Source: an uncultured Poribacteria bacterium
GTDB taxonomy: Bacteria > Poribacteria > WGA-4E > WGA-3G
DNA: 64,000 bases
Assembly: GCA_951828515.1 (NCBI GenBank)
Contig: OX639992.1
Span: forward strand, 310,001-374,000
Reading direction: 5' to 3'
The first letter of the stretch is position 1. Every line of letters starts with the position of its first letter. Below, piece after piece: positions 45,215-53,061 of the stretch. The notes beneath the pieces were generated by a model. It searched no databases. It was not told the DNA's origin and saw nothing but the letters and a program-made list of their open reading frames with translations. The translations under genes and the position numbers were made by a program.

Positions 45215-46834
45215 TTAAATAGATGAGGGTTGTTCCTGTATCACAGGAATCACGTAACTCCGAATCCTCACACCCTCAACCGTCTCAATCTCCACACGCG
45301 GCTCTGGTGTCCTTCGATGATCGAACACAATATAATATCCCTCCGCGACGCCTTCTAATTTAAGATACGCGGCGAGCTGTCTTTTCCCTGATGCATAGTA
45401 ACTGCGTCCTCTCCACACCTTCGTCTCAACAATGTATTTTCGTTGATTGTGTGTGATAAGCATATCCAACCGCCCGCGTCCCGTCTGCACTTCAATGTGC
45501 ATCACGCCCCGTACAATCCTGACGAATTGGTCCAGATACGCAAACAAGAGATACCGTCCGACCGACTCCTGCGGCGTATCTGGGACCTGCAAAATCTGGA
45601 AACCCGCACGTCCGATGAAATCCCGGAAGTTATCAAGTAATGGAATGATATCAATGTGTCCAGAGGGTGTGAGATAATCTCGGAAACCGCTATGGGTGTC
45701 TTCAGAGAGGTATTGGTGTTCTAATCCATTTATCAGCGGTTTGAAAGTTTGTATGATACAATAGAGATAAATGGGATTCAAGATTTCGCAGAGATTGTCA
45801 ACACCTTTGACAATCACCCGATACGTCACGAGTTCGCTGATCCGTTCATCTCGGATATTGAAGGGCACGCCTTCTTCCGATGCCGTAATTTGCATGAGAA
45901 GGGTTGCAAAGCGACGATCTCTGCGGAGATTGGTAACGAGATGTGTAAGATTGGTATTATTTTCTTCAAGGAGTTGTGCATGTGCCTTCGCAAAGTGTGC
46001 CATGGTGAGTGCCTCCGTTTTGGGAATATCTAATTCCTCCGTCAGTATCTGTGCGAAGCGGTTCACCAAGAACGGCTGTCCTGCAGTCTGTGTGCGGATG
46101 GACGCGATGACTTCTGGCGTGAAGGGCTGCCCGACCTCCTTCGTATACTGCGAAAACAACGCAGTCACTTGCTCCAGGCTGAAATTCGGCAAATGAAATT
46201 CATCTTGAATATTGAACGGCGAAACCGACCTATCATAGTCGAGTTGTGCAATGCTCCTGACCCCGACGATCCCGACACTGTGCGGACACTGCATCTCATC
46301 AGAGAGATAAATCTGACGAAGGGTATATAGAAAATCGCTGAGGACGGCTTGCGGAATCCCATCAAATTCGTCAATCAAGAGGACCACCTTCTTGAAAGCA
46401 GGAACATCTTTATGAGAATCGCTGTCCAACAAACTTCCAAGATCCCCAAAGAACGCTTCCATAGAAAAATGATCTGTCAGCGTTGTGTTCTCCAGAAATT
46501 GCCTGAGCGATTCAGAAGGCGTGCCGCCGCGTTTTTGGAAAACACTCTGAATTTGTCTTTGAAGCATATAATACAACTGCTGATAAAAAACAGCAGGCGT
46601 AGCAGTGCGCATCGTTTGAAAATCTAACTGAATAGGGAAATAGGTTGGATCTTCCGTTGTGAGCACATCCATTGCGAATCGAAAGAAAGTCGTTTTACCG
46701 GTCTGGCGGGGTGCGAAGAGCACAACATACCTACCCGCTTTGACGCGATTGATGAAATCGGCAATCTCGGCAGTGCGAGGCACAACATAATGCTGGTCAG
46801 GATATACACGCCCGTATGTTCCAAAACTTCTCAT
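45215..46834 (-). CDS. AAA-type ATPase fused to a PD-(D/E)XK nuclease-like domain
   Basis: A 539-residue protein from ATG 46834 (GAGGTG site). Walker A is APRQTGKTT (41-49) and Walker B is VVLLIDEFDG; an AAA-like lid and winged-helix region follow. The C-terminal domain has GRGRLDMLITHNQRKYIVET then KVWRG, the Asp...Glu-x-Lys core of PD-(D/E)XK nucleases. Such proteins are frequent mobile-cargo or defence-associated genes of unknown action. The open frame continues upstream to 46915 through a copied HsdR start (PRYTETDLVEES). The stop lies inside the repeated hsdS/hsdR junction, 14 bases before hsdR. Confidence 0.8.
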   Translation of the reverse strand: MRSFGTYGRVYPDQHYVVPRTAEIADFINRVKAGRYVVLFAPRQTGKTTFFRFAMDVLTTEDPTYFPIQLDFQTMRTATPAVFYQQLYYMLQRQIQSVFQKRGGTPSESLRQFLENTTLTDHFSMEAFFGDLGSLLDSDSHKDVPAFKKVVLLIDEFDGIPQAVLSDFLYTLRQIYLSDEMQCPHSVGIVGVRSIAQLDYDRSVSPFNIQDEFHLPNFSLEQVTALFSQYTKEVGQPFTPEVIASIRTQTAGQPFLVNRFAQILTEELDIPKTEALTMAHFAKAHAQLLEENNTNLTHLVTNLRRDRRFATLLMQITASEEGVPFNIRDERISELVTYRVIVKGVDNLCEILNPIYLYCIIQTFKPLINGLEHQYLSEDTHSGFRDYLTPSGHIDIIPLLDNFRDFIGRAGFQILQVPDTPQESVGRYLLFAYLDQFVRIVRGVMHIEVQTGRGRLDMLITHNQRKYIVETKVWRGRSYYASGKRQLAAYLKLEGVAEGYYIVFDHRRTPEPRVEIETVEGVRIRSYVIPVIQEQPSSI

Positions 46835-46867
46835 GTTCACCTCTTTGTTATCGCTCTCCTCCACAAG

Positions 46868-47052
46868 GTCTGTCTCTGTATATCTCGGCACAGGTCTCCA
46901 CCTCGTTTCGGACATTAATTTTGCCGGTCACCGCTTCGGAGATAAGGGATTGACGGTATTCTTTGAGGCGTTTGATCTTTCGTCGCTCTGTGTCTATGAG
47001 TTCGTCAATCTGTTGTGTTTTGCGGGCGAGGACGTTGGCGATTTGGGTTCGT
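46868..47052 (-). pseudogene. Remnant of an hsdS 3' end joined to an hsdR 5' end
   Basis: Minus-strand sequence 47052-46901 translates as TQIANVLARKTQQIDELIDT, then KRLKEYRQSLISEAVTGKIN and VRNEV, matching the C-terminus of the intact HsdS (48314-48470; about 80 percent of bases). It continues through AGACCTGTGCCGAGATATACAG, a copy of the hsdR start region at 45175-45217 (MPRYTETDL versus MPTYTEQDF). It is a second hsdS/hsdR junction left between two cargo genes. Confidence 0.85.
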
Positions 47053-47084
47053 TTGGGTATTTTATCACCTTATCAGAGAGACTT

Positions 47085-48203
47085 TCAGGAGAGATGCGTA
47101 TCTATCTCATCTAAACTTTCTGCCATCATCGCTTGCTCTAAGAGAATATCCAAGTGTGCGTGGTTGTGGATATTGCTGATTTCGCGGGAGAGCGTTTCTG
47201 GCACGTGTTGAAATCGGAGCTGCAGGAGCTTGAGGACTGCATCCTGTTTACCTTCTGCTTTACCTTCTGCTTTACCTTCTGCTTTACCTTCTGCTTTACC
47301 TTCTGCTTTACCTTCTGCTTTACCTTCTGCTTTACCTTGTTCAACCCCAAGTTGCATACCTTGTTCTATGAGAAACTCAGCCGTTGTCTGTGCCATGTTT
47401 TCCAACTCCTTATGATCGTGAATATGCTGTCTGATAATATCTACTAACGCATCGCGCTCCTCAAGAGAACGTCGGTGGAATATCAACTGCACAAAATAGC
47501 GGAGTGCCTCCGCAACTTGCGGGGCAAAGTTTTCATCCACTGACGCTAAATGTGATACAGCATCTGCCAATGCTTCACTTATCTCTGTTTTGTCTGAATG
47601 CTCCTTTTGAAGCACACGCAACAACCAGCCCAACGGATGTCCGGATTGCGTCAGAACATCTGTCTCGGTCTCCTTGACCCCTAAGAATAGCGTGTCAAAA
47701 CTCGGTACAAAACGCGCCAAAATTTCAGGAACATCCATTATCGTCGTCAGGGACACCGGCACCGTCCACGGCGCGTCGCCTGTATAAAACAGAACCGGCA
47801 GGATCGGCTGTAAACGTCTTTCACTTTGTGGAATCTTCTCCGTTTCCCACTCCCGCCGTTGCGACTCCCAGATTTGAACCATGTAAGATAACAACCGAAA
47901 CCCCATCGTTTTATCTACAGTAGATTGATGTTCAATGAGGATATAGATGAGCAGAGCATCGGTATCTACAGCATCTGCGTCTTTTTCAAACGGGACACTC
48001 AGTAGGATATCCGACTCGCGTTCTTGCAGTGCCTCAGAAATAAAACTTCTTTCCTCGTATATGATCCGGTTGAAGTCGAGGAACGCCTCGATGTCCGGTG
48101 CGATGATTTGGACTAACCACCGCACATATTCACCGTCTTGGAGCAGGCGTCTGAGGCTCCGGTCAGGGAAGTGTTCTATCTGAATATCCTGTGTTTTGGG
48201 CAT
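47085..48203 (-). CDS. Rpn-type PD-(D/E)XK nuclease with a KAEG repeat tail
   Basis: A 372-residue protein of the Rpn/DUF4351-like group (recombination-promoting nuclease, transposase_31 type). Core residues are the Asp in QERESDILLSVPF and IEHQS (Glu-x-Gln) on the next strand. The N-terminus LLQDGEYVRWLVQIIAPDIEAF is typical. Residues about 290-317 are seven KAEG units, followed by the C-terminal AVLKLLQLRFQHVPETL tail shared with the small gene at 15124. A TTGATT/TATACT promoter (18-base spacer) lies at about 48245. It is flanked by two copies of the hsdS 3' end. Confidence 0.82.
   Translation of the reverse strand: MPKTQDIQIEHFPDRSLRRLLQDGEYVRWLVQIIAPDIEAFLDFNRIIYEERSFISEALQERESDILLSVPFEKDADAVDTDALLIYILIEHQSTVDKTMGFRLLSYMVQIWESQRREWETEKIPQSERRLQPILPVLFYTGDAPWTVPVSLTTIMDVPEILARFVPSFDTLFLGVKETETDVLTQSGHPLGWLLRVLQKEHSDKTEISEALADAVSHLASVDENFAPQVAEALRYFVQLIFHRRSLEERDALVDIIRQHIHDHKELENMAQTTAEFLIEQGMQLGVEQGKAEGKAEGKAEGKAEGKAEGKAEGKAEGKQDAVLKLLQLRFQHVPETLSREISNIHNHAHLDILLEQAMMAESLDEIDTHLS
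47251..47334. repeat. Seven perfect 12-bp tandem units in the Rpn gene
   Basis: CCTTCTGCTTTA is repeated seven times without change; on the coding strand it encodes Lys-Ala-Glu-Gly. The unit is a multiple of three, so slippage would change the length of the linker but not the frame. Confidence 0.95.
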
Positions 48204-48313
48204 AGCTGACTATACTTTCAATGATGAAAAATGTGTTTTACAAGTATAGCATAGGCATACCCAAAAAATCAACGCGATATTTATCGCACGCCGACTCAGA
48301 AAAAAGATAGGGT

Positions 48314-49654
48314 CTATACCTCGTTTCGGACATCTATCTTGCCGGTCACCGCTTCGGAGATGAGGGACTGACGGTATTCCTTGAGGACTTCAATTTTTCG
48401 CTGCTCTGCGTTGATCAATTCGTCAATCTGTTCAGTTTTGCGATCAAGGAAGTCAACAATTTGGGTTTGTTCTTGATATGACTTAATGGGTACTTGTGCG
48501 TTCAGAATATCATAAACGTCTGTTCGTGGCATCTTCGCGCCCCTGGATATAGAATTGCAGTATTCAATGAACCGACTGGATAGCATCAGGTAAAAGAGGT
48601 ATTTACCAATATCTTGTAAAGAAGGTCTTATGATTATCATTTCACCGAGAGAGTAACCATCATATTCTGCATAAACCACCTTGTTGAGATAGACGCGAAT
48701 TTTGTTGAACAGCACATCGCCAACTTGAAATTTCACACCGTTTGAATCATAGGAACTGAAAAAATCAAGGACTTTACCGGTTTTCGATTCAACATTTTCA
48801 GGTGAAATTTTTATGGCATCTGTCTCAGGCATAGATTTTTCACTTACGAAAGTTGCGACATGTTTAATTTTCTTTACTTCCCAATGCCTCGGTATCTCTC
48901 CAATCCACTCCACGCCCGACGGTTTCATCTCCACATTCGGGTCAAGTCCCTTTGTTACTGCCTGATTTATGAGTGCGGTGCGTTGTTCGTGTAGCAGTTC
49001 TATCCGTCGTTCTTTGATGCGGATGAGTTCGTCAATCTGTTCGATTTTGCGGTCAAGGAAGTTGGCGATTTGGGTTTGTTCAGAATCAGTAGGTATAGGT
49101 AAAAGTAGATTTTCAATTGATGGTTTTCCCAAACCATATCTGGTAATTCCATTTGATTCCAACTCAAAATATTTTCTTGTCCTATCGGATTGAATAAATC
49201 TAAAAATGAACTCCCCACGACAAGCATAGGGTCTAATCATCGTTAAACGATAACCACAGACAACACTGTTCAAATCGTCTTTGACAAATGTTGGAACACC
49301 AATATCGTCTGGGGTCTCAGAATCCTTGGTAATAATAACATCACCTTTCCTCAAAACAAATTTCGCAAACTCACTTTCCTTGCAACTCCCCTTTTGCAAA
49401 ACGGTATCAACTGTAATATAATCGTTGTAATAAACATCTGTATAATTGCATAATCTGATCTGGATCTCATCTGGATAGATGTGTTTATCAACATTACTTG
49501 GTAGTATCTCCGCAACGTATTTGAGTCTTTTGACCTCCCAATGTGCTGGGATATCCCCAATCCACTCCACGCCGCTTTCTTTATATTCGGGATAATGTCT
49601 GAATCGCGGATTTGCGCGGATTCTGCGGATTTCTCGGATTCTGTTATCGCTCAT
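48314..49654 (-). CDS. hsdS: Type I restriction-modification specificity subunit
   Basis: A 446-residue HsdS with two target-recognition domains. Each is preceded by a conserved start (ESGVEWIGDIPAHWEVKRLK and PSGVEWIGEIPRHWEVKKIK). Each is followed by a conserved helix (QTQIANFLDRKIEQIDELI and QTQIVDFLDRKTEQIDELI). The two TRDs set the two halves of the recognition site. The first 22 residues (SDNRIREIRRIRANPRFRHY) are encoded by a dispersed AATCCGCG repeat. With HsdM it would form a methyltransferase. Coding appears intact. Confidence 0.92.
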   Translation of the reverse strand: MSDNRIREIRRIRANPRFRHYPEYKESGVEWIGDIPAHWEVKRLKYVAEILPSNVDKHIYPDEIQIRLCNYTDVYYNDYITVDTVLQKGSCKESEFAKFVLRKGDVIITKDSETPDDIGVPTFVKDDLNSVVCGYRLTMIRPYACRGEFIFRFIQSDRTRKYFELESNGITRYGLGKPSIENLLLPIPTDSEQTQIANFLDRKIEQIDELIRIKERRIELLHEQRTALINQAVTKGLDPNVEMKPSGVEWIGEIPRHWEVKKIKHVATFVSEKSMPETDAIKISPENVESKTGKVLDFFSSYDSNGVKFQVGDVLFNKIRVYLNKVVYAEYDGYSLGEMIIIRPSLQDIGKYLFYLMLSSRFIEYCNSISRGAKMPRTDVYDILNAQVPIKSYQEQTQIVDFLDRKTEQIDELINAEQRKIEVLKEYRQSLISEAVTGKIDVRNEV

Positions 49655-49873
49655 ATCAACTTTACTTTCATGTCTGAACTGCGGTTTTTATTACGTGTTT
49701 TTAGAATATCAATATCGGATTCGGAGCAAGCGTGGAGAAGCCGGAAGATCAGACGAATGCCTATGAACACACTTTCAATTACGAGTAGCGGCATTGTGTT
49801 GTGATAGAATCAGTCTCTTATATTTTAGGCTTTTCTCACCGAAATTGATTAATAAGGCGACTTCTAATCGATA

Positions 49874-51279
49874 CTAAAGTTTGGACAATTTTAAGAATTA
49901 AGATGTTTGAAAGCAGAAAAGCAGGTATCCTTTCATAAACATTCCACTATTTTGAAAGGAAGGCAAAAAATGCCCCTGCTTCTCCACTTAGAAGGTATTC
50001 TATCGGATTTTCGACATTTGTTCAACTCCCAAAACTTCGCACTTTTCCAAGCGTTTCTCTTCGGATTCATTGCCACAAGCGGGCGTGGAACGCTGACGGA
50101 ACTTTATCAATCGAGTGCTTCGCAGACGCGGTATTGGTCGTTTCCGAAGTTTCTTTCTCGGGGAAACTGGGATCCCGATGCCATCGCCATCTGCCTTCTC
50201 AAAAGGATCCAAGACGTGTTTTCTAACTGGGTTTACGTCTACGATACCACCAAAGCACTGAAGACGGGTAAAACCCAATGGGGTTTACATTTTTTCCGCA
50301 ACTTCAGTTATCAAGGGCATCGCGTGAATCAATCAAAGTTTCACTTCGGACACGAGTTTGGGGCCCTGGGTTTACTGTGTGCGACCCCTAGGGAGTGGCT
50401 CCTTTTTCCCGTCTGGGTAAAACTCATCGTGCCTCAGACGGTTCGAGATAAAGGGGATGCGGTGTTGAAACGTATCTGTTCAAAGATCCCCCGGGGCTTG
50501 ATCCTCTTTGATAGGGGGTTCGCCCGCCGCAGCGTCTTTGAAATGCTCTTGGGACTCGGACATGATATCTTGTGTCGTGCCAAGTCAAATGCGGTGTTCT
50601 ATCGTTTACCGAAACGTCCGAAGCGGCCGGGGCGCGGGCGTCCGAAGAAATATGGCGACCGTCTGCAGATCCACCGCTTACGGTATAAAGAACTTTCGAT
50701 CCTCGAGAAACCCTATCAGGTCGCCTCAGAGGTCGTGCGGACGAAAATGTGTCCGGCAGATGTCCGACTCGTCGTGATACGCACGCGACCCAAACGCTCG
50801 AAACCGTATCGGTATTTCTGTGTCTTTACAACAGACGTGGCACTCGAGATACCCAAGATCGTTGAATACTATCGACAGAGATGGCAGATCGAAACTGCCT
50901 TCCGAGATGTCAAGCAGCATTTCGGGTTTGATGCCTATCGGGTGAAATCCCGCAAAAGCATCAATCGGTTCGTGCAGTTGAGTTTCGTTGCGGCTTCGCT
51001 GACGAAGCTAATCTTCTCGATACCCGCTCCACACGCCTCGGATCAGAGACCCAGCGTCAAGGAGGTCTGCGAGCATCTCGGTATTCATTGGTATCATCCG
51101 AGGCACCTCACGCAAGGGTTACGGGTCGCTTATTTACAATCGCACCTCAGAGCGTTGGAATATTCTGCGAGTTGCCAAGAAAAGACTAACTCACAGAATA
51201 TTCAGCCTATATCTCAACACGATACCACGCTGCCTTTCGACAAAGCAGCTTGAAACTTACAATATTGTCCAAACTTTAG
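49874..51279 (+). mobile_element. Complete 1406-bp DDE insertion sequence with 9-bp target duplication
   Basis: Inverted ends CTAAAGTTTGGACAAT (49874-49889) and ATTGTCCAAACTTTAG (51264-51279) are perfect over 16 bases. The target TAATCGATA is duplicated at 49865-49873 and 51280-51288. Removing the IS and one duplicate rejoins the GxxExxY frame. The end structure and transposase fit the IS4-type superfamily; the subgroup is uncertain. Confidence 0.95.
49970..51253 (+). CDS. IS4-type DDE transposase
   Basis: A 427-residue transposase from ATG 49970 (GAAAGGAAGG site); the frame to 49907 is longer but less supported. The DDE residues are probably Asp in VYVYDTTKAL, Asp in LILFDRGFARRSVFE, and Glu in the C1 signature YRQRWQIETAFRDVKQHFG (Y-x2-R-W-x-I-E). 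A basic RPKRPGRGRPKKYG segment is typical of the insertion domain. It is intact, with perfect IS ends, so it is probably recent and active. Confidence 0.92.
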   Translation: MPLLLHLEGILSDFRHLFNSQNFALFQAFLFGFIATSGRGTLTELYQSSASQTRYWSFPKFLSRGNWDPDAIAICLLKRIQDVFSNWVYVYDTTKALKTGKTQWGLHFFRNFSYQGHRVNQSKFHFGHEFGALGLLCATPREWLLFPVWVKLIVPQTVRDKGDAVLKRICSKIPRGLILFDRGFARRSVFEMLLGLGHDILCRAKSNAVFYRLPKRPKRPGRGRPKKYGDRLQIHRLRYKELSILEKPYQVASEVVRTKMCPADVRLVVIRTRPKRSKPYRYFCVFTTDVALEIPKIVEYYRQRWQIETAFRDVKQHFGFDAYRVKSRKSINRFVQLSFVAASLTKLIFSIPAPHASDQRPSVKEVCEHLGIHWYHPRHLTQGLRVAYLQSHLRALEYSASCQEKTNSQNIQPISQHDTTLPFDKAA

Positions 51280-51732
51280 TAATCGATACGCCTTCAAATA
51301 ATTTAATGTCTGTACTACATGAACATCTTCCAACACGGTGATAGCTTTCAGTTCTACTAACACTTTTTGTGCTACCACAAAATCTGCTCTACGCGTTCCG
51401 ATGGGTTTTGGAAAATCTTTGTAGTAAATATTTTGCTCAATTTCTCTACTAAATTCTAACCCCGCTTTCCGCATCTCAACCGACAATGCGCGTTGATAAA
51501 TCACCTCTTGAAAACCGTTCCCAAAAACGTATGTACTTCAAATGCTGCGCCGATGCCCTTTTGCGTTATATCTTTATGTTTCAGGGTAGTGCTCATTTGT
51601 AATTCCGTTTCTCGATGGCCCTGTCTGTATCCATCGCGCCTTATATTATTACCGATCAAAGGTTAAACGAGCAGATTCTAACTTTTTAGGGCGTGATAGA
51701 ACAGATTCAATACTCCGCGCAATCCGTCTAAT

Positions 51733-51760
51733 CCGCGGAAATCCGCGATTCAGACAAATG
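51733..51760. repeat. AATCCGCG-type dispersed repeat
   Basis: AATCCGCGGAAATCCGCGAT then TCAGACA recurs as the first codons of hsdS (49595-49640). The 540 bases from 51597 to 52137 hold this repeat, an hsdM remnant, a promoter and a terminator, and no other gene. Confidence 0.7.
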
Positions 51761-51775
51761 GAGTCTGTCCAAACC

Positions 51776-51826
51776 TCATACTCCTAACACCTCATTCAAC
51801 AAGCCTTCACTTTTCCGCTCCAGTGC
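51776..51826 (-). pseudogene. Remnant of an hsdM 3' end
   Basis: The minus strand reads ALERKSEGLLNEVLGV-stop, matching the C-terminus of intact HsdM (ALERKSEGLLNEVLGL-stop at 55182). Further upstream the similarity fades (VRLILNDCMG). It marks a second hsdM end next to hsdS, with cargo genes lying between it and the intact hsdM. Confidence 0.8.
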
Positions 51827-51904
51827 TCCCATGCAATCGTTGAGTATCAGCCTCACATAGTTTGCGACTATTCGCCTATATTTGCCTTATATATTACGCA
51901 CATC

Positions 51905-51934
51905 ATGATACTCCAATTTGCCCGCAATGTCAAG
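51905..51934 (-). promoter_or_regulatory. Sigma-70-type promoter
   Basis: On the minus strand TTGACA (51929-51934) then TATCAT (51905-51910) with about 18 bases between. It reads toward the hsdM remnant, the GxxExxY pseudogene and hsdS. Confidence 0.55.
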
Positions 51935-52035
51935 GGAATTTGAAAATCAAAACGCCTGGCATGCTGAACGATAGGAGAAAGCGTTACAATTTTTAGCAAA
52001 GTGGGTTACGTCCCTCATGAAGGGAAACTTAACCG

Positions 52036-52064
52036 AAAAAAGCACGGAAACGCGGGTTCCGTGC
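52036..52064 (-). terminator. Rho-independent terminator after the retropepsin-like gene
   Basis: Stem GCACGGAA / TTCCGTGC (52042-52064) with a 7-base loop, followed on the minus strand by six T residues (52036-52041). Confidence 0.8.
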
Positions 52065-52137
52065 TCCTAATTGGCAGCTATGTGAGAAATAACAGACAGG
52101 CTGGTTCATGCCTTTAACAAAAGGAGAAAAACGATGT

Positions 52138-52545
52138 TTAAAATTGGATAGGTTTGGTTTCTATTATTCCTTTTGAATAACTAATAGTAGTATCAAAATT
52201 GCGCAGAAAATCCAAACCTAATATGGCATCTGCAACTATATCAGGACCTAATTGATGAAGTACAATATCCATATCACTTACCGATTCACCAATTGCTTCA
52301 ACTTTTGAAACACTTATAACCTTACTCCACCCTGAAGCATAAACCCCAGCAAACTCTACCATCTCTTTAGGTTCCGAAATATCGTAGCCTAAATTTGCAG
52401 CGACTTTTGGCGGTATAATACTACGCACCGCACCAGTGTCCAGCACTGCATTCATTGTTAAAGAAGTTTCAAGTGCCCCACTATATACAGTCAAATTCAA
52501 GATGATTAAATTATCTTTAGAAATATTAAAACGAATACGTCCCAT
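52138..52545 (-). CDS. Retropepsin-like aspartic protease
   Basis: A 135-residue single-domain protein. The active-site triad is D36-T-G-A39 in NAVLDTGAVRSIIPP, and the second conserved strand is ADAILGLDFLRNFD (Ile-Leu-Gly-x-Asp). Like retroviral proteases it would act as a dimer. Bacterial members of this group are common but mostly uncharacterised. Its ATG overlaps the upstream stop (TAATG), so it is translationally coupled to the 75-residue gene. A terminator follows. Confidence 0.82.
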   Translation of the reverse strand: MGRIRFNISKDNLIILNLTVYSGALETSLTMNAVLDTGAVRSIIPPKVAANLGYDISEPKEMVEFAGVYASGWSKVISVSKVEAIGESVSDMDIVLHQLGPDIVADAILGLDFLRNFDTTISYSKGIIETKPIQF

Positions 52546-52772
52546 TAAAGTAAGAACAATTTACCTTCAGGCATTTTGCCAGTATAGTGTATCGCTGCTC
52601 CTCCTATAAATCCATCTAACGCGTCATAGATGTCATCACGGACTCTGCTATGAACAGAAACTATACCGCCCAGGAGTTCAGTATTCTCACTGATTTCAGG
52701 TTCTATAATAAATAACCACTCATTTGGATATTTCCGTTCCATTTCTGGTATCGTTAAACGTTCAGCACACAT
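52545..52772 (-). CDS. Small hypothetical partner of the retropepsin-like protein
   Basis: A 75-residue acidic protein (TIPEMERKYPNEWLFIIEPE, then a GKMPEGKLFLL tail) of unknown function. Small proteins with this KYPxEWxxxxxPE pattern are often found directly before retropepsin-like genes in bacteria and look like a conserved two-gene unit. Its own promoter is at 52834-52862. Confidence 0.7.
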   Translation of the reverse strand: MCAERLTIPEMERKYPNEWLFIIEPEISENTELLGGIVSVHSRVRDDIYDALDGFIGGAAIHYTGKMPEGKLFLL

Positions 52773-52833
52773 TTTATACGCTCCTCGTCTCTGAAAAGGC
52801 TGACTAAGATTAAAAAGTTTTTAACCTTGGGGT

Positions 52834-52862
52834 ATTGTACCATATTTTCTACTCTTTGCCAA
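52834..52862 (-). promoter_or_regulatory. Promoter of the retropepsin pair, duplicated at 55148
   Basis: On the minus strand TTGGCA (52857-52862), 17 bases and TACAAT (52834-52839). The whole region from the -35 box to AACCTTG...AAAAACTT matches 55126-55176 nearly base for base. Confidence 0.7.
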
Positions 52863-53061
52863 GTCAATCATAAATCTCCATTTTTTCCTTGACAGTTCGT
52901 CCGAAACTGTGGTAAACTTAAAGTATCAAGTTGGCAGACATGCAAAGCGTTACCGCTTGGTAACGTGTCTGCCTACCCACTTTGCAGGGGTTAAAGACTT
53001 GAGACGTGAGACTTGATATACCCTGCGAAACACAAAAGATAAACTTTTCAAAGATAAGACG

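Larger units (their letters stand above)
49775..51596 (-). pseudogene. GxxExxY gene split by an IS and a frameshift
   Basis: The gene starts at ATG 51596 (MSTTLKHKDITQKGIGAAFE). One base is missing near 51505, where LGNGFQEVIYQRA should be read, and the frame then shifts into EVIYQRALSVEMRKAGLEF. The coding sequence runs to 51280, is interrupted by the IS at 49874-51279, and resumes at 49873 with EVALLINFGEKSLKYKRLI to TGA at 49775. Together they rebuild a normal GxxExxY protein of about 125 residues (a PD-(D/E)XK-like small protein). It is doubly broken. Confidence 0.9.

Noticed and set aside
46834-46915. Longer start for the AAA ATPase gene
   Set aside because: The extra 27 codons are a copied hsdS/hsdR junction; the ATG at 46834 has a proper GAGGTG site.
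47251-47334. Possible CRISPR or regulatory repeat
   Set aside because: It is an in-frame 12-bp coding repeat inside the Rpn-type gene.
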